From Flavobacterium sp. NRK1 (GTDB lineage: Bacteria > Bacteroidota > Bacteroidia > Flavobacteriales > Flavobacteriaceae): DNA of 64,000 nt. Under the pieces are notes generated by a model, which was not told the DNA's origin, made no database searches, and saw only the letters and a list, made by a program, of their open reading frames with translations. The stretch is from the NCBI RefSeq assembly GCF_024054175.1, contig NZ_JAMXLA010000001.1, forward strand, positions 1,767,930-1,831,929, written 5' to 3'. Positions 8,430-16,002 of the stretch are shown piece by piece (position 1 is the first letter of the stretch; every line of letters starts with the position of its first letter). A program made the translations under genes and the position numbers.

Positions 8430-8876
8430 ATGGAAGGAACAAACAGAATTGAAGAACTTATACCACACAGATATCCTTTTTTATTTGTTGATGAAATACT
8501 TTCGGTAAATAAGGAAGAAATAATTGGTGTAACTACTTTTAATGATGGAGAAAATCCGTTATTAGAAAGTAGTTATGTGACTTCTGGTATTATACCCGGA
8601 ACTATTATTCTGGAAGCTATGGCACAATGTGGAGGTGCCGGCGTTAGGTTATTGGGTATAGCCGAAGGTGTTTTTGCATTGGCACATGTACAAACCACAG
8701 CGTTTTTTAAAGCAGTACATTATGATGAACAGGTAAAGTTTATAATAAAAAACATACGGCTTAGTGCTAAAATAGTAAAGCAGCAGGGCAGTGCCTATGT
8801 AAATGACGATCTGGTAATGGAAGCCTCGTGGATGAGCATCAAAATAGATACTTCAATGTTAACCGCTGATAAATAA
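8430..8876 (+). CDS. FabZ/FabA-like 3-hydroxyacyl-ACP dehydratase family protein
   Basis: 148-residue single hot-dog fold protein. IPHRYPFLFVDEI (residues 11-23) carries the catalytic-type histidine H13, and IIPGTIILEAMAQ (54-66) the partner acidic residue E62, both in FabZ-like places. It is divergent from housekeeping FabZ (for example IIPGTIILEAMAQ in place of the usual MPGVLIIEAMAQ), and no lpxA or lpxC lies beside it, so it may be an accessory dehydratase and not the main FabZ. The family dehydrates (3R)-hydroxyacyl-ACP to enoyl-ACP. A strong bidirectional terminator follows. Confidence 0.75.
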   Translation: MEGTNRIEELIPHRYPFLFVDEILSVNKEEIIGVTTFNDGENPLLESSYVTSGIIPGTIILEAMAQCGGAGVRLLGIAEGVFALAHVQTTAFFKAVHYDEQVKFIIKNIRLSAKIVKQQGSAYVNDDLVMEASWMSIKIDTSMLTADK

Positions 8877-8878
8877 TA

Positions 8879-8901
8879 AATGCCCCACATTGTGGGGCAT
8901 T
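8879..8901. terminator. Bidirectional terminator between convergent genes
   Basis: Perfect 10-bp stem AATGCCCCAC / GTGGGGCATT with an ATT loop, between the dehydratase gene (+) and the DUF4407 gene (-). Confidence 0.75.
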
Positions 8902-8906
8902 GTATT

Positions 8907-10007
8907 TTACATTACATTTTTTTGTTTATCGGAAAAGCTGTCGGCCTGTAATTCTAAAAGTTCAATAGCTTTTTTCTTCTTGTAATCATATAAGCCTTTG
9001 TCCTGTCTTATTTCGCTGTAAACATCGTCGTATATGCCGGCGTCAGTGGTGCGCATTAAATCACGCTGATAATTGTTTTGTGCCAGGTTTGTTTTCAAAG
9101 CCATTTCGGCATCTTCCAGCTTAAAGTCATATTCTCCCTTGGGCGAAAGCAGTTTTGCTATTATTGGTGATGTTTCGATAGCCAGGAAAAGCAGCATAAT
9201 AAAAATAGAAGGCAGTGCCGGTAGTTTGTTAAGCGCATTAATTCGCGCCATTAATCCGTCAAAATTGTCAATTATAGGCTGGGTTTCAGTAACCTTTTTG
9301 TTAAGATCTGCCTGTAAAGTTTGTGCCTGTTTTTCTTTTGCAGCTATTTTTGCTGAATTTTCTTTTTTCAGGTTTTCCAGTTCAAGCAATACGGCATCGT
9401 GTTTTAATCTTTTCTCTGCATATACGGGGCCTTTGCCTAATTTCATAGTTCCTTTAGTGCCTTCAGCTTCGGTGATATAAGTATTGTAAAGTGCATTTAC
9501 TTCTTTTTCTTTTTTAGCAATGGCCGATTTCAAACTGTCTGTTTCGGCTTTGTTTTTGGCAAGGTCGCCCTGAAAAAAATTGGCTACCTGCTTTTTGTTG
9601 GCTATAGCAAGGGTGTTTTTTTCTTTAAGCAAAACCGTATCTATCTCTTTCTGAAATATTTTTATTTCCAGTGGTTTAGATATTACAATGGCAATGATCA
9701 TAGCAAGTATAATACGCGGAGTTGCCTGTAAAAATTCCTGTCCGAATTTGTCGCGTTTTCGTATAGTCGAAACAATAAAACGATCCAGATTAAAAATAAG
9801 GAAACCCCATACCAGCCCAAAAAATGAGGCGGTATAAATATTGTCGAAAACGGTGTAAAGGGCGTAAGATGCGGCTATCCATGCCATAAGTGCTGTAAAG
9901 AATACTGTAGCACCTATACCGGCATATTTGTTTTGTTCGCCATTAGAACAGCTGTAAACAAGATCTTTGTCTACCCCTGAGCAGGTAATAAAAAAACGTT
10001 TTAACAT
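8907..10007 (-). CDS. DUF4407 domain-containing membrane protein
   Basis: 366 residues. Hydrophobic segments at about 30-75 and 97-112, then a long charged, helix-rich stretch (about 120-245, coiled-coil-like with KKEKEV and ENLKKEN repeats), then a further span at about 265-283 (IFIMLLFLAIETSPIIAKLL). The order and the start MLKRFFITCSGVDKDLV fit DUF4407, a bacterial family of unknown function. The central helical part probably lies on the periplasmic or cytoplasmic face between two membrane hairpins. It is transcribed alone; the next upstream gene on the same strand is 8 bp-scale unrelated and the leader has only an ATG-rich simple stretch. Confidence 0.8.
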   Translation of the reverse strand: MLKRFFITCSGVDKDLVYSCSNGEQNKYAGIGATVFFTALMAWIAASYALYTVFDNIYTASFFGLVWGFLIFNLDRFIVSTIRKRDKFGQEFLQATPRIILAMIIAIVISKPLEIKIFQKEIDTVLLKEKNTLAIANKKQVANFFQGDLAKNKAETDSLKSAIAKKEKEVNALYNTYITEAEGTKGTMKLGKGPVYAEKRLKHDAVLLELENLKKENSAKIAAKEKQAQTLQADLNKKVTETQPIIDNFDGLMARINALNKLPALPSIFIMLLFLAIETSPIIAKLLSPKGEYDFKLEDAEMALKTNLAQNNYQRDLMRTTDAGIYDDVYSEIRQDKGLYDYKKKKAIELLELQADSFSDKQKNVM

Positions 10008-10099
10008 GATGATTGTTTTTTGATGATGATGATGTGTACAAATGTAACGCGTTTTTTAATATAATGGTATAACAGGTTGATATGTTTTGGTTTAGGAAA

Positions 10100-10129
10100 T
10101 AAAAAATCCGCGTGCTACGGCACGCGGAT
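10100..10129 (-). terminator. Terminator of the BlaI-M56-TonB cluster
   Basis: Perfect 10-bp GC-rich stem ATCCGCGTGC / GCACGCGGAT with loop TACG; on the minus strand it is followed by a run of six T. It closes the minus-strand unit that ends at 10153. Confidence 0.85.
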
Positions 10130-10152
10130 ACTCAAATTAAATAATATAAAAA

Positions 10153-10596
10153 TTAGGACTTTATATTTATGGTTATAGGTAAATTATAAGATGCCCTTAC
10201 AGGTTGTCCGTCTTTTACGGCAGGGCTCCATTTTTGATCTATTGATTCTAATACTCTTTTTGCTTCTTCTCCCAATCCATATCCCGGATCTCGTACAGCT
10301 TTTATTTCAGACATTGTACCATCTTTTTCAATAACAAATGACACATAAATTTTTGCTACTAAATCTTTATTTATTTCCGGAACTGTAAAGTTTTTATTTA
10401 CTAATTGGTAAAATGCAGCTATTCCTCCAGGAAATTCAGGCTGTTTTTCTAATCCGGTGTTGTAAATGGCATTGTCAGCCTTTTCAATATTTTCAGGAGT
10501 GTTATTGCAAGATATTATTAGCATTACCGCTATTAAAGGTAAAACTAATACCTGTTTAACAAGAGCCTGCATACGGTTGGTTTTTTTAGTCATCAT
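10153..10596 (-). CDS. TonB C-terminal domain protein; 3' half of a frameshifted M56-TonB gene
   Basis: 147 residues as an ORF. MMTKKTNRMQ followed by a membrane span (about residues 12-30) is the same segment found inside the intact M56 protein at 12389-13690 (MMTKTTSAAK and a span at 262-280), so this ORF is the C-terminal half of an M56 gene whose first half is 10668-11345. After the span comes a TonB C-terminal domain: EFPGG at about residues 53-57, then a strand pattern ending WSPAVKDGQPVRASYNLPI. Adding one base near 10680 joins both halves into a 397-residue protein. The TonB domain suggests contact with, or mimicry of, outer membrane receptor partners, but no ExbB/ExbD is nearby. Confidence 0.8.
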   Translation of the reverse strand: MMTKKTNRMQALVKQVLVLPLIAVMLIISCNNTPENIEKADNAIYNTGLEKQPEFPGGIAAFYQLVNKNFTVPEINKDLVAKIYVSFVIEKDGTMSEIKAVRDPGYGLGEEAKRVLESIDQKWSPAVKDGQPVRASYNLPITINIKS

Positions 10597-10667
10597 AATA
10601 AATCTTTTTTTAGTTAGTGAAAAAGTAAGATTACTTGCCAGATAGAACCCCTCTGTGCCAGATGCTT

Positions 10668-11345
10668 TTATGAGCAGCAGTTTTGATAAGAGGCTGCATG
10701 ATTATATGTTTTAATTACATTTTCATCGGCAAGGAATTCATGATTAAGCTGTATCGCTTTTTTATAAAAATATAGTAGAGGGTTAATCCAAAAAACAATT
10801 TTAAGGAGTTCAATAAAAATGATATCCAGTGTATGTTTTTGGTTTACATGGGTTATTTCATGAGTGTACAGTTCATTCTCTATGGTTTTGCTATAATAAT
10901 CTTCAGCATTTAAAAATATGTAGTTTAAAAAGGTATGAGGTAGCACATCTTCATCAAGCAATACCAAAACGGCATTCTTGTAGCGAATTGTTTTTCCTGA
11001 TTTTATTTTTGAACGAAAGGCTGCTATATTCCTGAAAAAACGGATTAATAGTGCTACTGCAATAATAATATATATGCTAAACACAATTAATTGCAGAGGA
11101 TTTTGATTAGTTTGCTGCGTAACCGGTTCCTGTTTTAAAACGAGTGGTATAAGTGTAATATCTTGTAGTATGGTTTTATTATAGACTGTAGGAAGACTAA
11201 TAAAAGGCAGCACCAAAGCGAATAATAATCCACCTAAAAGATAAAACCTGTTAAAGCGGTGCATCTTTTCCCTTTCAAATAAAAGGTAGTAGAGTCCAAG
11301 CAATAGTGCTATTGCAACAGTTGATTTTATAAGATATTCTATCAT
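10668..11345 (-). CDS. M56 family metallopeptidase; 5' half of a frameshifted M56-TonB gene
   Basis: 225 residues. Same layout as the intact paralogue at 12389-13690: N-terminal span (MIEYLIKSTVAIALLLGLYY), LFEREKMHRFNRFYLLGG, further spans, then the gluzincin-like motif HEITHVNQKH (HEXXH) and NHEFLADE with the third ligand region. The frame leaves the family alignment right after SYQN: the next residues CCS and stop replace the LLL expected there, because one base is missing near 10680. In the other frame the sequence continues as LASNLTFSLTKKRF exactly as in the paralogue. Bases 10584-10632 are identical to 12928-12976. The M56 family includes the BlaR1/MecR1 sensors, but no penicillin-binding sensor domain is present. 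Confidence 0.85.
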   Translation of the reverse strand: MIEYLIKSTVAIALLLGLYYLLFEREKMHRFNRFYLLGGLLFALVLPFISLPTVYNKTILQDITLIPLVLKQEPVTQQTNQNPLQLIVFSIYIIIAVALLIRFFRNIAAFRSKIKSGKTIRYKNAVLVLLDEDVLPHTFLNYIFLNAEDYYSKTIENELYTHEITHVNQKHTLDIIFIELLKIVFWINPLLYFYKKAIQLNHEFLADENVIKTYNHAASYQNCCS

Positions 11346-11363
11346 AACAGGCTGATTTAATAA

Positions 11364-12332
11364 TTATTTTTTGAAATAGTCCCTTGTACCTACAGGCTGT
11401 GGAATACCATTTTTTTGTGCAGGTATCCATCTGGGTGATTTTTGCATTATACGATTCACTTCTGCGGCGAGTATAGGATCAGTACTTTCCATCATAGATA
11501 TATCGGATAGAGTTCCATCTGTGTTTATTGTAAAATCAATTAGCAATTCTTGTCCTGTTAAATCATAGGGAACTTTTATATTGTCAAATAAATATTCAAT
11601 GAATTTCGCTTTTCCTCCAGGAAAATGCGCGGGTACTTCATAAATCCTGTTTTTGATTTCATCTGTATAAGCGTAGGATATAAATGAAACCTCTGCACTT
11701 CCAATGCCATCATTTTCATGGCCATTCCGTTCATAAGTTTCTTTTTTAACTACCGGTTTAGTATCGGGCCACTGGTATTCGCGGGCTTCGTTGAGTATAG
11801 TTATTTTATAAGTCTTATCAGGATAATGATCATTAATGCTTTTGATGTTTTTATTGAAATATTGATAAGTGTAAAAGAAATAGCGCTTATCTTTTCCGGA
11901 GCGTTTACAACCACCGCAGGCGAAATATTCTCTTTTATATTTTAAAACTTCATCTCTTGTTACCTTTTCATTGTCTATATAAAAAGTACCATCTTCATTT
12001 TTTATAAAAGAGTTATAATCGGAAATTTGCAGGCCTCTTGCTTGTTCTTTTTCGGGAATACATGATAAGTAATACTCTTTTTCTGTCTTATTAAGCTTTT
12101 TGTAAGGCTTATTTATAAACACATTATTGGGTTTATCATCTATAATAATTTGTACATCTTTAAAGTATTCATCCCTTCTTACTTCTGTACTGTCTTTTAC
12201 TGTTTTTGAAGGATTATAACTCTTTTCAAAAAAATAAACAGCATAATTTTTCTTTATGTTTTTACACGATACCTGTGAAGAAATAAGCAATACTGCTATT
12301 GCTACAGTTGATTTTATAAGGAATTCTATCAT
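11364..12332 (-). CDS. TonB C-terminal domain protein with an M56-derived N-terminus
   Basis: 322 residues. The first 16 or so residues (MIEFLIKSTVAIAVLL) nearly equal the start of the neighbouring M56 genes, also at DNA level, but then the sequence switches to SSQVSCKN, a possible lipid attachment site at C23, and an unrelated periplasmic region of about 200 residues. The C-terminal 90 residues are a TonB domain: HFPGGKAKFIEYLF, then LLIDFTINTDGTL and PRWIPAQKNGIPQPVG. It may be a lipoprotein or membrane-anchored periplasmic protein. It sits between two M56 genes in the BlaI-controlled unit, 18 bp upstream of the frameshifted one. The middle region was not recognised. Confidence 0.75.
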   Translation of the reverse strand: MIEFLIKSTVAIAVLLISSQVSCKNIKKNYAVYFFEKSYNPSKTVKDSTEVRRDEYFKDVQIIIDDKPNNVFINKPYKKLNKTEKEYYLSCIPEKEQARGLQISDYNSFIKNEDGTFYIDNEKVTRDEVLKYKREYFACGGCKRSGKDKRYFFYTYQYFNKNIKSINDHYPDKTYKITILNEAREYQWPDTKPVVKKETYERNGHENDGIGSAEVSFISYAYTDEIKNRIYEVPAHFPGGKAKFIEYLFDNIKVPYDLTGQELLIDFTINTDGTLSDISMMESTDPILAAEVNRIMQKSPRWIPAQKNGIPQPVGTRDYFKK

Positions 12333-12388
12333 GACTTTTTGAATTGATTAATTATGCTTAACAATTTAGATATTGGTACTGCGTTGGT

Positions 12389-13690
12389 TTATTTCTCTAC
12401 AAAAAACTTCTTTTTTGTCAGATTCCCTTTTTCATCAGTATATCCTACACTTATTATTCCATAGTCATTGGGATTATTAGATACATAAGTATTTGGAGTG
12501 GACTTTTTAAGCGAATCTACCTGTTGCTGTGTTACATTTTTATATACATTCATAAATCTGATTTTATCGGCAGGAATATCGGATAAACCATTTGAGATTT
12601 GCTCTTTGTTTTTTTGTTTTTCGGCTGTAGTATCATTTATAAAGAACTTCTTATTTACCAGTTTGCCTTTTTTGTCGGTAAATTTAACAGTTGCCTCTGC
12701 ATAGTTATTTGGGTTCTTTGATTTGTAAACTTTCGGATTGGCTTTTCTCAGGGAGTCTACCTGTTGCTGTGTTACCTTTTTACTTATATCAAGAGTCTTT
12801 ATGTTTTCAGTGGGGATATCAGTTAAAGTTTCCTGTGCCAGTGTTTTAGTACATAAAGTTAACATCAATACTGTAATTGCAGGTGCTATAGCAAGTTTTA
12901 AAAAAACAGCTTTAGCTGCTGAGGTGGTTTTAGTCATCATAATAAATCTTTTTTTAGTTAGTGAAAAAGTAAGATTGCTAGCCATTGAAAAAATCGCGCC
13001 AACGGAGGTTTTTTCAAGGAGCAGGTTTTGGTAATAGATGGTGTTGGCAATGGTATCTATTACTTTTTCGTCAGCCAGAAACTCATGGTTAAGCTGAATG
13101 GCCTTTTTATAAAAATATAGCAGCGGATTGAACCAGAATATAGTTTTAAGCGCTTCAATAAATAAAATATCAAGTGTGTGTTTTTGTTGTACATGAGTTA
13201 ATTCATGAGTAAACAATTCTTCTTCAATCAGTCGTGCTTCATATTCTTCACGGTTTACAAAAATGTAATTCAGGAATGTATGTGGCAGTACTTTCTCTTC
13301 TAATAAGACCAGCGTGGCATTTTCCATCTTCACGGAAGAATTAACGGATGACCTTTTGATAAAGGCTGTAACATTCTTAACAAATCGAATTATCAATATT
13401 AGCGTAACTATCGCATATATACTCCAGCCTATGTAAAACAAATAGTCTGTTGGCTGTGCTGACAACACAAGATTATCAGGTTTTGAGGTTATTAAAGACT
13501 GCCCTGCCGGGACTTTAATTTGTTGTACATAAGTTATAACTGTTATGAACGGTAATGCCAATGAAAATATTAAAGCACTAAGCAGATAAAACCTGTTAAA
13601 GCGGTGCATTTTTTCCCTTTCAAACAATAGATAATACAGGCCAAGTAATACTGCCATTGTAAAAGACGATTTTATAAGAAATTCGGTCAT
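12389..13690 (-). CDS. BlaR1-like M56 family metallopeptidase with tandem C-terminal repeats
   Basis: 433 residues. Spans at about 8-23, 37-55 and 88-108; HELTH at 162-166 with E203/D207 in NHEFLADEKV supplies the metal-site residues of the M56 family; another span at about 262-280. Instead of a beta-lactam sensor domain, the periplasmic C-terminus holds two copies of an 80-residue unit: 289-351 and 369-431, each beginning with DIP, containing VTQQQVDSL and ending in KKFF. Encoded 38 bp after blaI, as in bla/mec-type sensor-repressor pairs, so it probably relieves BlaI repression by proteolysis; the signal is unknown. Confidence 0.87.
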   Translation of the reverse strand: MTEFLIKSSFTMAVLLGLYYLLFEREKMHRFNRFYLLSALIFSLALPFITVITYVQQIKVPAGQSLITSKPDNLVLSAQPTDYLFYIGWSIYAIVTLILIIRFVKNVTAFIKRSSVNSSVKMENATLVLLEEKVLPHTFLNYIFVNREEYEARLIEEELFTHELTHVQQKHTLDILFIEALKTIFWFNPLLYFYKKAIQLNHEFLADEKVIDTIANTIYYQNLLLEKTSVGAIFSMASNLTFSLTKKRFIMMTKTTSAAKAVFLKLAIAPAITVLMLTLCTKTLAQETLTDIPTENIKTLDISKKVTQQQVDSLRKANPKVYKSKNPNNYAEATVKFTDKKGKLVNKKFFINDTTAEKQKNKEQISNGLSDIPADKIRFMNVYKNVTQQQVDSLKKSTPNTYVSNNPNDYGIISVGYTDEKGNLTKKKFFVEK

Positions 13691-13728
13691 GGTATAATTG
13701 GTTTGGTTGATTTGACTTTATTCCTGCA

Positions 13729-14100
13729 TTATTGCTGTTTTTTCTGAATCTCTTTGTCAATGATTTTTTTAAGTTCTTCCAGTTCGGCAAACGACATATT
13801 TGCTTCCTGTGTAAAAAACGAAGCAAATTGAGCAGCCGAATTATTAAAAAAACTTTTTATCATTCCGTTTACCTGTTTAGAGAAGTAGTCGGATTTTTCA
13901 ACAAGTGGAAAATACTCCCTTGATTTACCATATTCCTTATAGCCTACAAAACCTTTGTCTGCCATACGTTTCAATAAGGTCGCAACAGTAGTGGTTGCAG
14001 GTTTAGGATCGGGGAAGGCATCAAGCAGGTCTTTCATAAAAGCCTTTTCCTGTTTCCATAAATATTGCATTAGCTGTTCTTCTGTTTTTGTCAATTGCAT
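13729..14100 (-). CDS. BlaI/MecI/CopY family transcriptional repressor
   Basis: 123 residues. Winged-helix N-terminus MQLTKTEEQLMQYLW with the recognition segment KPATTTVATLLKRMADKGFV (about residues 33-52) and a C-terminal dimerisation helix, all typical of BlaI/MecI repressors, which are inactivated by an M56 protease. First gene of the minus-strand unit blaI - M56 - TonB protein - M56(frameshifted). A BlaI-type operator lies inside its own promoter (14122-14137), so the unit is probably autoregulated. No beta-lactamase gene belongs to the unit. Confidence 0.9.
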   Translation of the reverse strand: MQLTKTEEQLMQYLWKQEKAFMKDLLDAFPDPKPATTTVATLLKRMADKGFVGYKEYGKSREYFPLVEKSDYFSKQVNGMIKSFFNNSAAQFASFFTQEANMSFAELEELKKIIDKEIQKKQQ

Positions 14101-14121
14101 GCTCTACGTTTTTAGAGTTGT

Positions 14122-14156
14122 TTCTACAAATGTAGAATAAAAAATAATACGCTCAA
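14122..14156 (-). promoter_or_regulatory. blaI promoter with embedded BlaI-type operator
   Basis: Dyad TTCTACAAATGTAGAA at 14122-14137 contains the BlaI/MecI core TACAnnTGTA. On the minus strand the same bases form a perfect -7 box, TACATTTG (14134 down to 14127), with TTG at 14156-14154 as -33 element and a spacer of exactly 19 bp. A second, weaker dyad CTCTA-N6-TAGAG is at 14102-14117 in the leader. Repressor binding would cover the -7 box. Confidence 0.82.
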
Positions 14157-14166
14157 CATTTTGTAT

Positions 14167-14196
14167 AAAAAAATCCGCCACAATGGGCGGATTTTT
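14167..14196 (-). terminator. Terminator after the M20 dipeptidase gene
   Basis: 10-bp stem AAAATCCGCC / GGCGGATTTT with a 6-nt loop and a T run on the minus strand. Confidence 0.8.
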
Positions 14197-14214
14197 AACA
14201 ACTTAAGTCTTAAT

Positions 14215-15603
14215 TTATTTCGACATTTCTGTAAAATGCTTATAAAATAAAGGGATTGTCTCAATTCCTTTAAGATAATTAAATACGCCAAAATGTTCGT
14301 TTGGGGAGTGTATAGCATCGCTGTCAAGGCCAAAACCCATCATAATAGTTTTGCTTTTCAATTCTTTTTCAAATAAAGCTACAATAGGAATACTTCCACC
14401 TGATCGTACAGGTATTGGTTTAATACCAAAGCTTTCCTGGTACGCAGCAGCAGCGGCACGGTAGCCAATACTATCTATAGGAGTTACATAAGCCTGTCCA
14501 CCATGATGCGGGGTAACCTTTACTTTTACGCCTTTAGGAGCAATGCTCTCAAAATGTTTGGTAAACAGTTCTGTAATTTCTTTCCAGTCCTGATCAGGAA
14601 CCAGACGCATAGATATTTTAGCGTATGCTTTGCTGGCAATAACTGTTTTTGCGCCTTCGCCTGTATAACCTCCCCATATTCCGTTTACGTCAAGGGTAGG
14701 GCGTATAGAGTTTCTCTCGTTAGTGGTATAAGTGGCTTCACCATAAACATCCTCAATATCAAGTGCTTTTTTATATGCATCCAGAGAGAAAGGTGCTTTT
14801 GCCATTTCGTCTCTTTCTTCGCGTGAAAGTTCTTCAACTTTGTCATAAAAGCCAGGTATAGTAATGTGATTGTTTTCGTCATGCAGCTGTGCGATCATTT
14901 TAGCCAGTATATTAATTGGATTGGCAACAGCACCACCATAAAGACCAGAGTGAAGGTCGCGGTTTGGGCCTGTAACTTCCACCTCTACATAACTAAGACC
15001 TCTAAGACCTGTAGTTATAGAAGGCTGATCGTTAGAGATCATTCCGGTATCTGAGATAAGAATAACATCATTTTTAAGTTTTTCCTGATTACGTTCTACG
15101 AACCAGCTAAGACTTGGTGATCCTACCTCTTCTTCACCTTCAATCATAAATTTAACGTTGCACGGCAGGGTATTGTTCTTTACCATGTACTCTAATGCTT
15201 TTACATGCATGTACATTTGTCCTTTATCATCACAGGCACCACGCGCAAATATTGCACCTTCGGGATGAAGCTCAGTATTTTTAATTACAGGTTCAAATGG
15301 GGGAGATGTCCATAATTCAACCGGATCGGCAGGCTGAACGTCATAATGTCCGTAAACCAATACAGTAGGTAAAGCAGGATCTATATTTTTCTCTCCATAT
15401 ACAATAGGGTAGCCCGGAGTTTCGCAAAGCTCTACAAAATCACATCCTGCATTTTCAAGGCTTGTTTTTACAGCTTCCGCGGTATTAATTACGTCTTGTG
15501 AGTAAGCGCTGTCTGCACTAACAGATGGTATTTTAAGAAGTTCTATAAGTTCATTTAAAAATCTTTGTTTATTTTCCTGAACGTAGTTTTTTATGTTATC
15601 CAT
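14215..15603 (-). CDS. M20 family dipeptidase (CNDP-like)
   Basis: 462-residue cytosolic zinc dipeptidase. Metal and catalytic residues are visible: H86 and D88 in YGHYDVQPADP, D125 in RGACDDKG, E157/E158 in IEGEEEVGS, and a late histidine in the segment SDAIHSPNEHFG. Length and motifs fit the M20 dipeptidase group that hydrolyses short peptides, and it lacks a signal peptide. Monocistronic: tRNA genes lie upstream and a terminator downstream. Confidence 0.93.
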   Translation of the reverse strand: MDNIKNYVQENKQRFLNELIELLKIPSVSADSAYSQDVINTAEAVKTSLENAGCDFVELCETPGYPIVYGEKNIDPALPTVLVYGHYDVQPADPVELWTSPPFEPVIKNTELHPEGAIFARGACDDKGQMYMHVKALEYMVKNNTLPCNVKFMIEGEEEVGSPSLSWFVERNQEKLKNDVILISDTGMISNDQPSITTGLRGLSYVEVEVTGPNRDLHSGLYGGAVANPINILAKMIAQLHDENNHITIPGFYDKVEELSREERDEMAKAPFSLDAYKKALDIEDVYGEATYTTNERNSIRPTLDVNGIWGGYTGEGAKTVIASKAYAKISMRLVPDQDWKEITELFTKHFESIAPKGVKVKVTPHHGGQAYVTPIDSIGYRAAAAAYQESFGIKPIPVRSGGSIPIVALFEKELKSKTIMMGFGLDSDAIHSPNEHFGVFNYLKGIETIPLFYKHFTEMSK

Positions 15604-15674
15604 TATAAATTAGTGATATACGATTAAACAACAAAAATACGGAAAAAATAATTTTTATTTTTTGTAGAATTTAC

Positions 15675-15704
15675 TTTGAAAGTTCGAAAACAGTCGTATA
15701 TTTG
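15675..15704 (+). promoter_or_regulatory. Promoter of tRNA-Leu copy 1
   Basis: TTTG (15675-15678), 18-bp spacer, TATATTTG (15697-15704), then CACCCGTAATAA. Bases 15687-15723 are identical to the tRNA-Asp promoter region 2358-2394. Confidence 0.82.
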
Positions 15705-15747
15705 CACCCGTAATAATGAAACACAATATCAGTTTTATTATCAGCCT

Positions 15748-15829
15748 GCGGGTGTGGTGAAATTGGTAGACACGCCAGACTTAGGATCTGGTGCCTCACG
15801 GTGTGAAGGTTCGAGTCCTTTCACCCGCA
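15748..15829 (+). tRNA. tRNA-Leu (UAG anticodon), copy 1
   Basis: 82-nt class II tRNA: acceptor GCGGGTG / CACCCGC, anticodon loop CTTAGGA giving UAG, long variable arm (TGCCTCACGGTGT region), T loop TTCGAGT, discriminator A. CCA is not encoded (CAA follows). Confidence 0.97.
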
Positions 15830-15837
15830 CAACAAAA

Positions 15838-15864
15838 AGCCTCTGATGTCTCAGGGGCTTTTTA
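15838..15864 (+). terminator. Terminator after tRNA-Leu copy 1
   Basis: 9-bp stem AGCCTCTGA / TCAGGGGCT, loop TGTC, then T run. Confidence 0.85.
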
Positions 15865-15930
15865 CTTTTAACTTCTTTACTATTTCTTATAAGTAGTATA
15901 GTATTCACAATGCTTTCCTTTAAAAAATAT

Positions 15931-15961
15931 TCTGCGAAATATAAAAACAATCGTATATTTG
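15931..15961 (+). promoter_or_regulatory. Promoter of tRNA-Leu copy 2
   Basis: TCTG (15931-15934, three of four matches to the -33 element), 19-bp spacer, TATATTTG (15954-15961). The CACCCG block after the -7 box is not kept here. Confidence 0.65.
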
Positions 15962-16002
15962 CCTTGTTATAATGAAACACATATCGGTTTTATTATCAGC
16001 CT

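Noticed and set aside
10153..14100. Beta-lactam resistance operon (blaR1-blaI-blaZ)
   Set aside because: The M56 proteins lack the penicillin-binding sensor domain and no beta-lactamase gene is in the unit; the serine hydrolase at 19304 is 5 kb away and of the esterase-like class C group.
15741..15980. Minus-strand ORF across the two tRNA-Leu genes
   Set aside because: It is the antisense of tRNA sequence and gives no family pattern.
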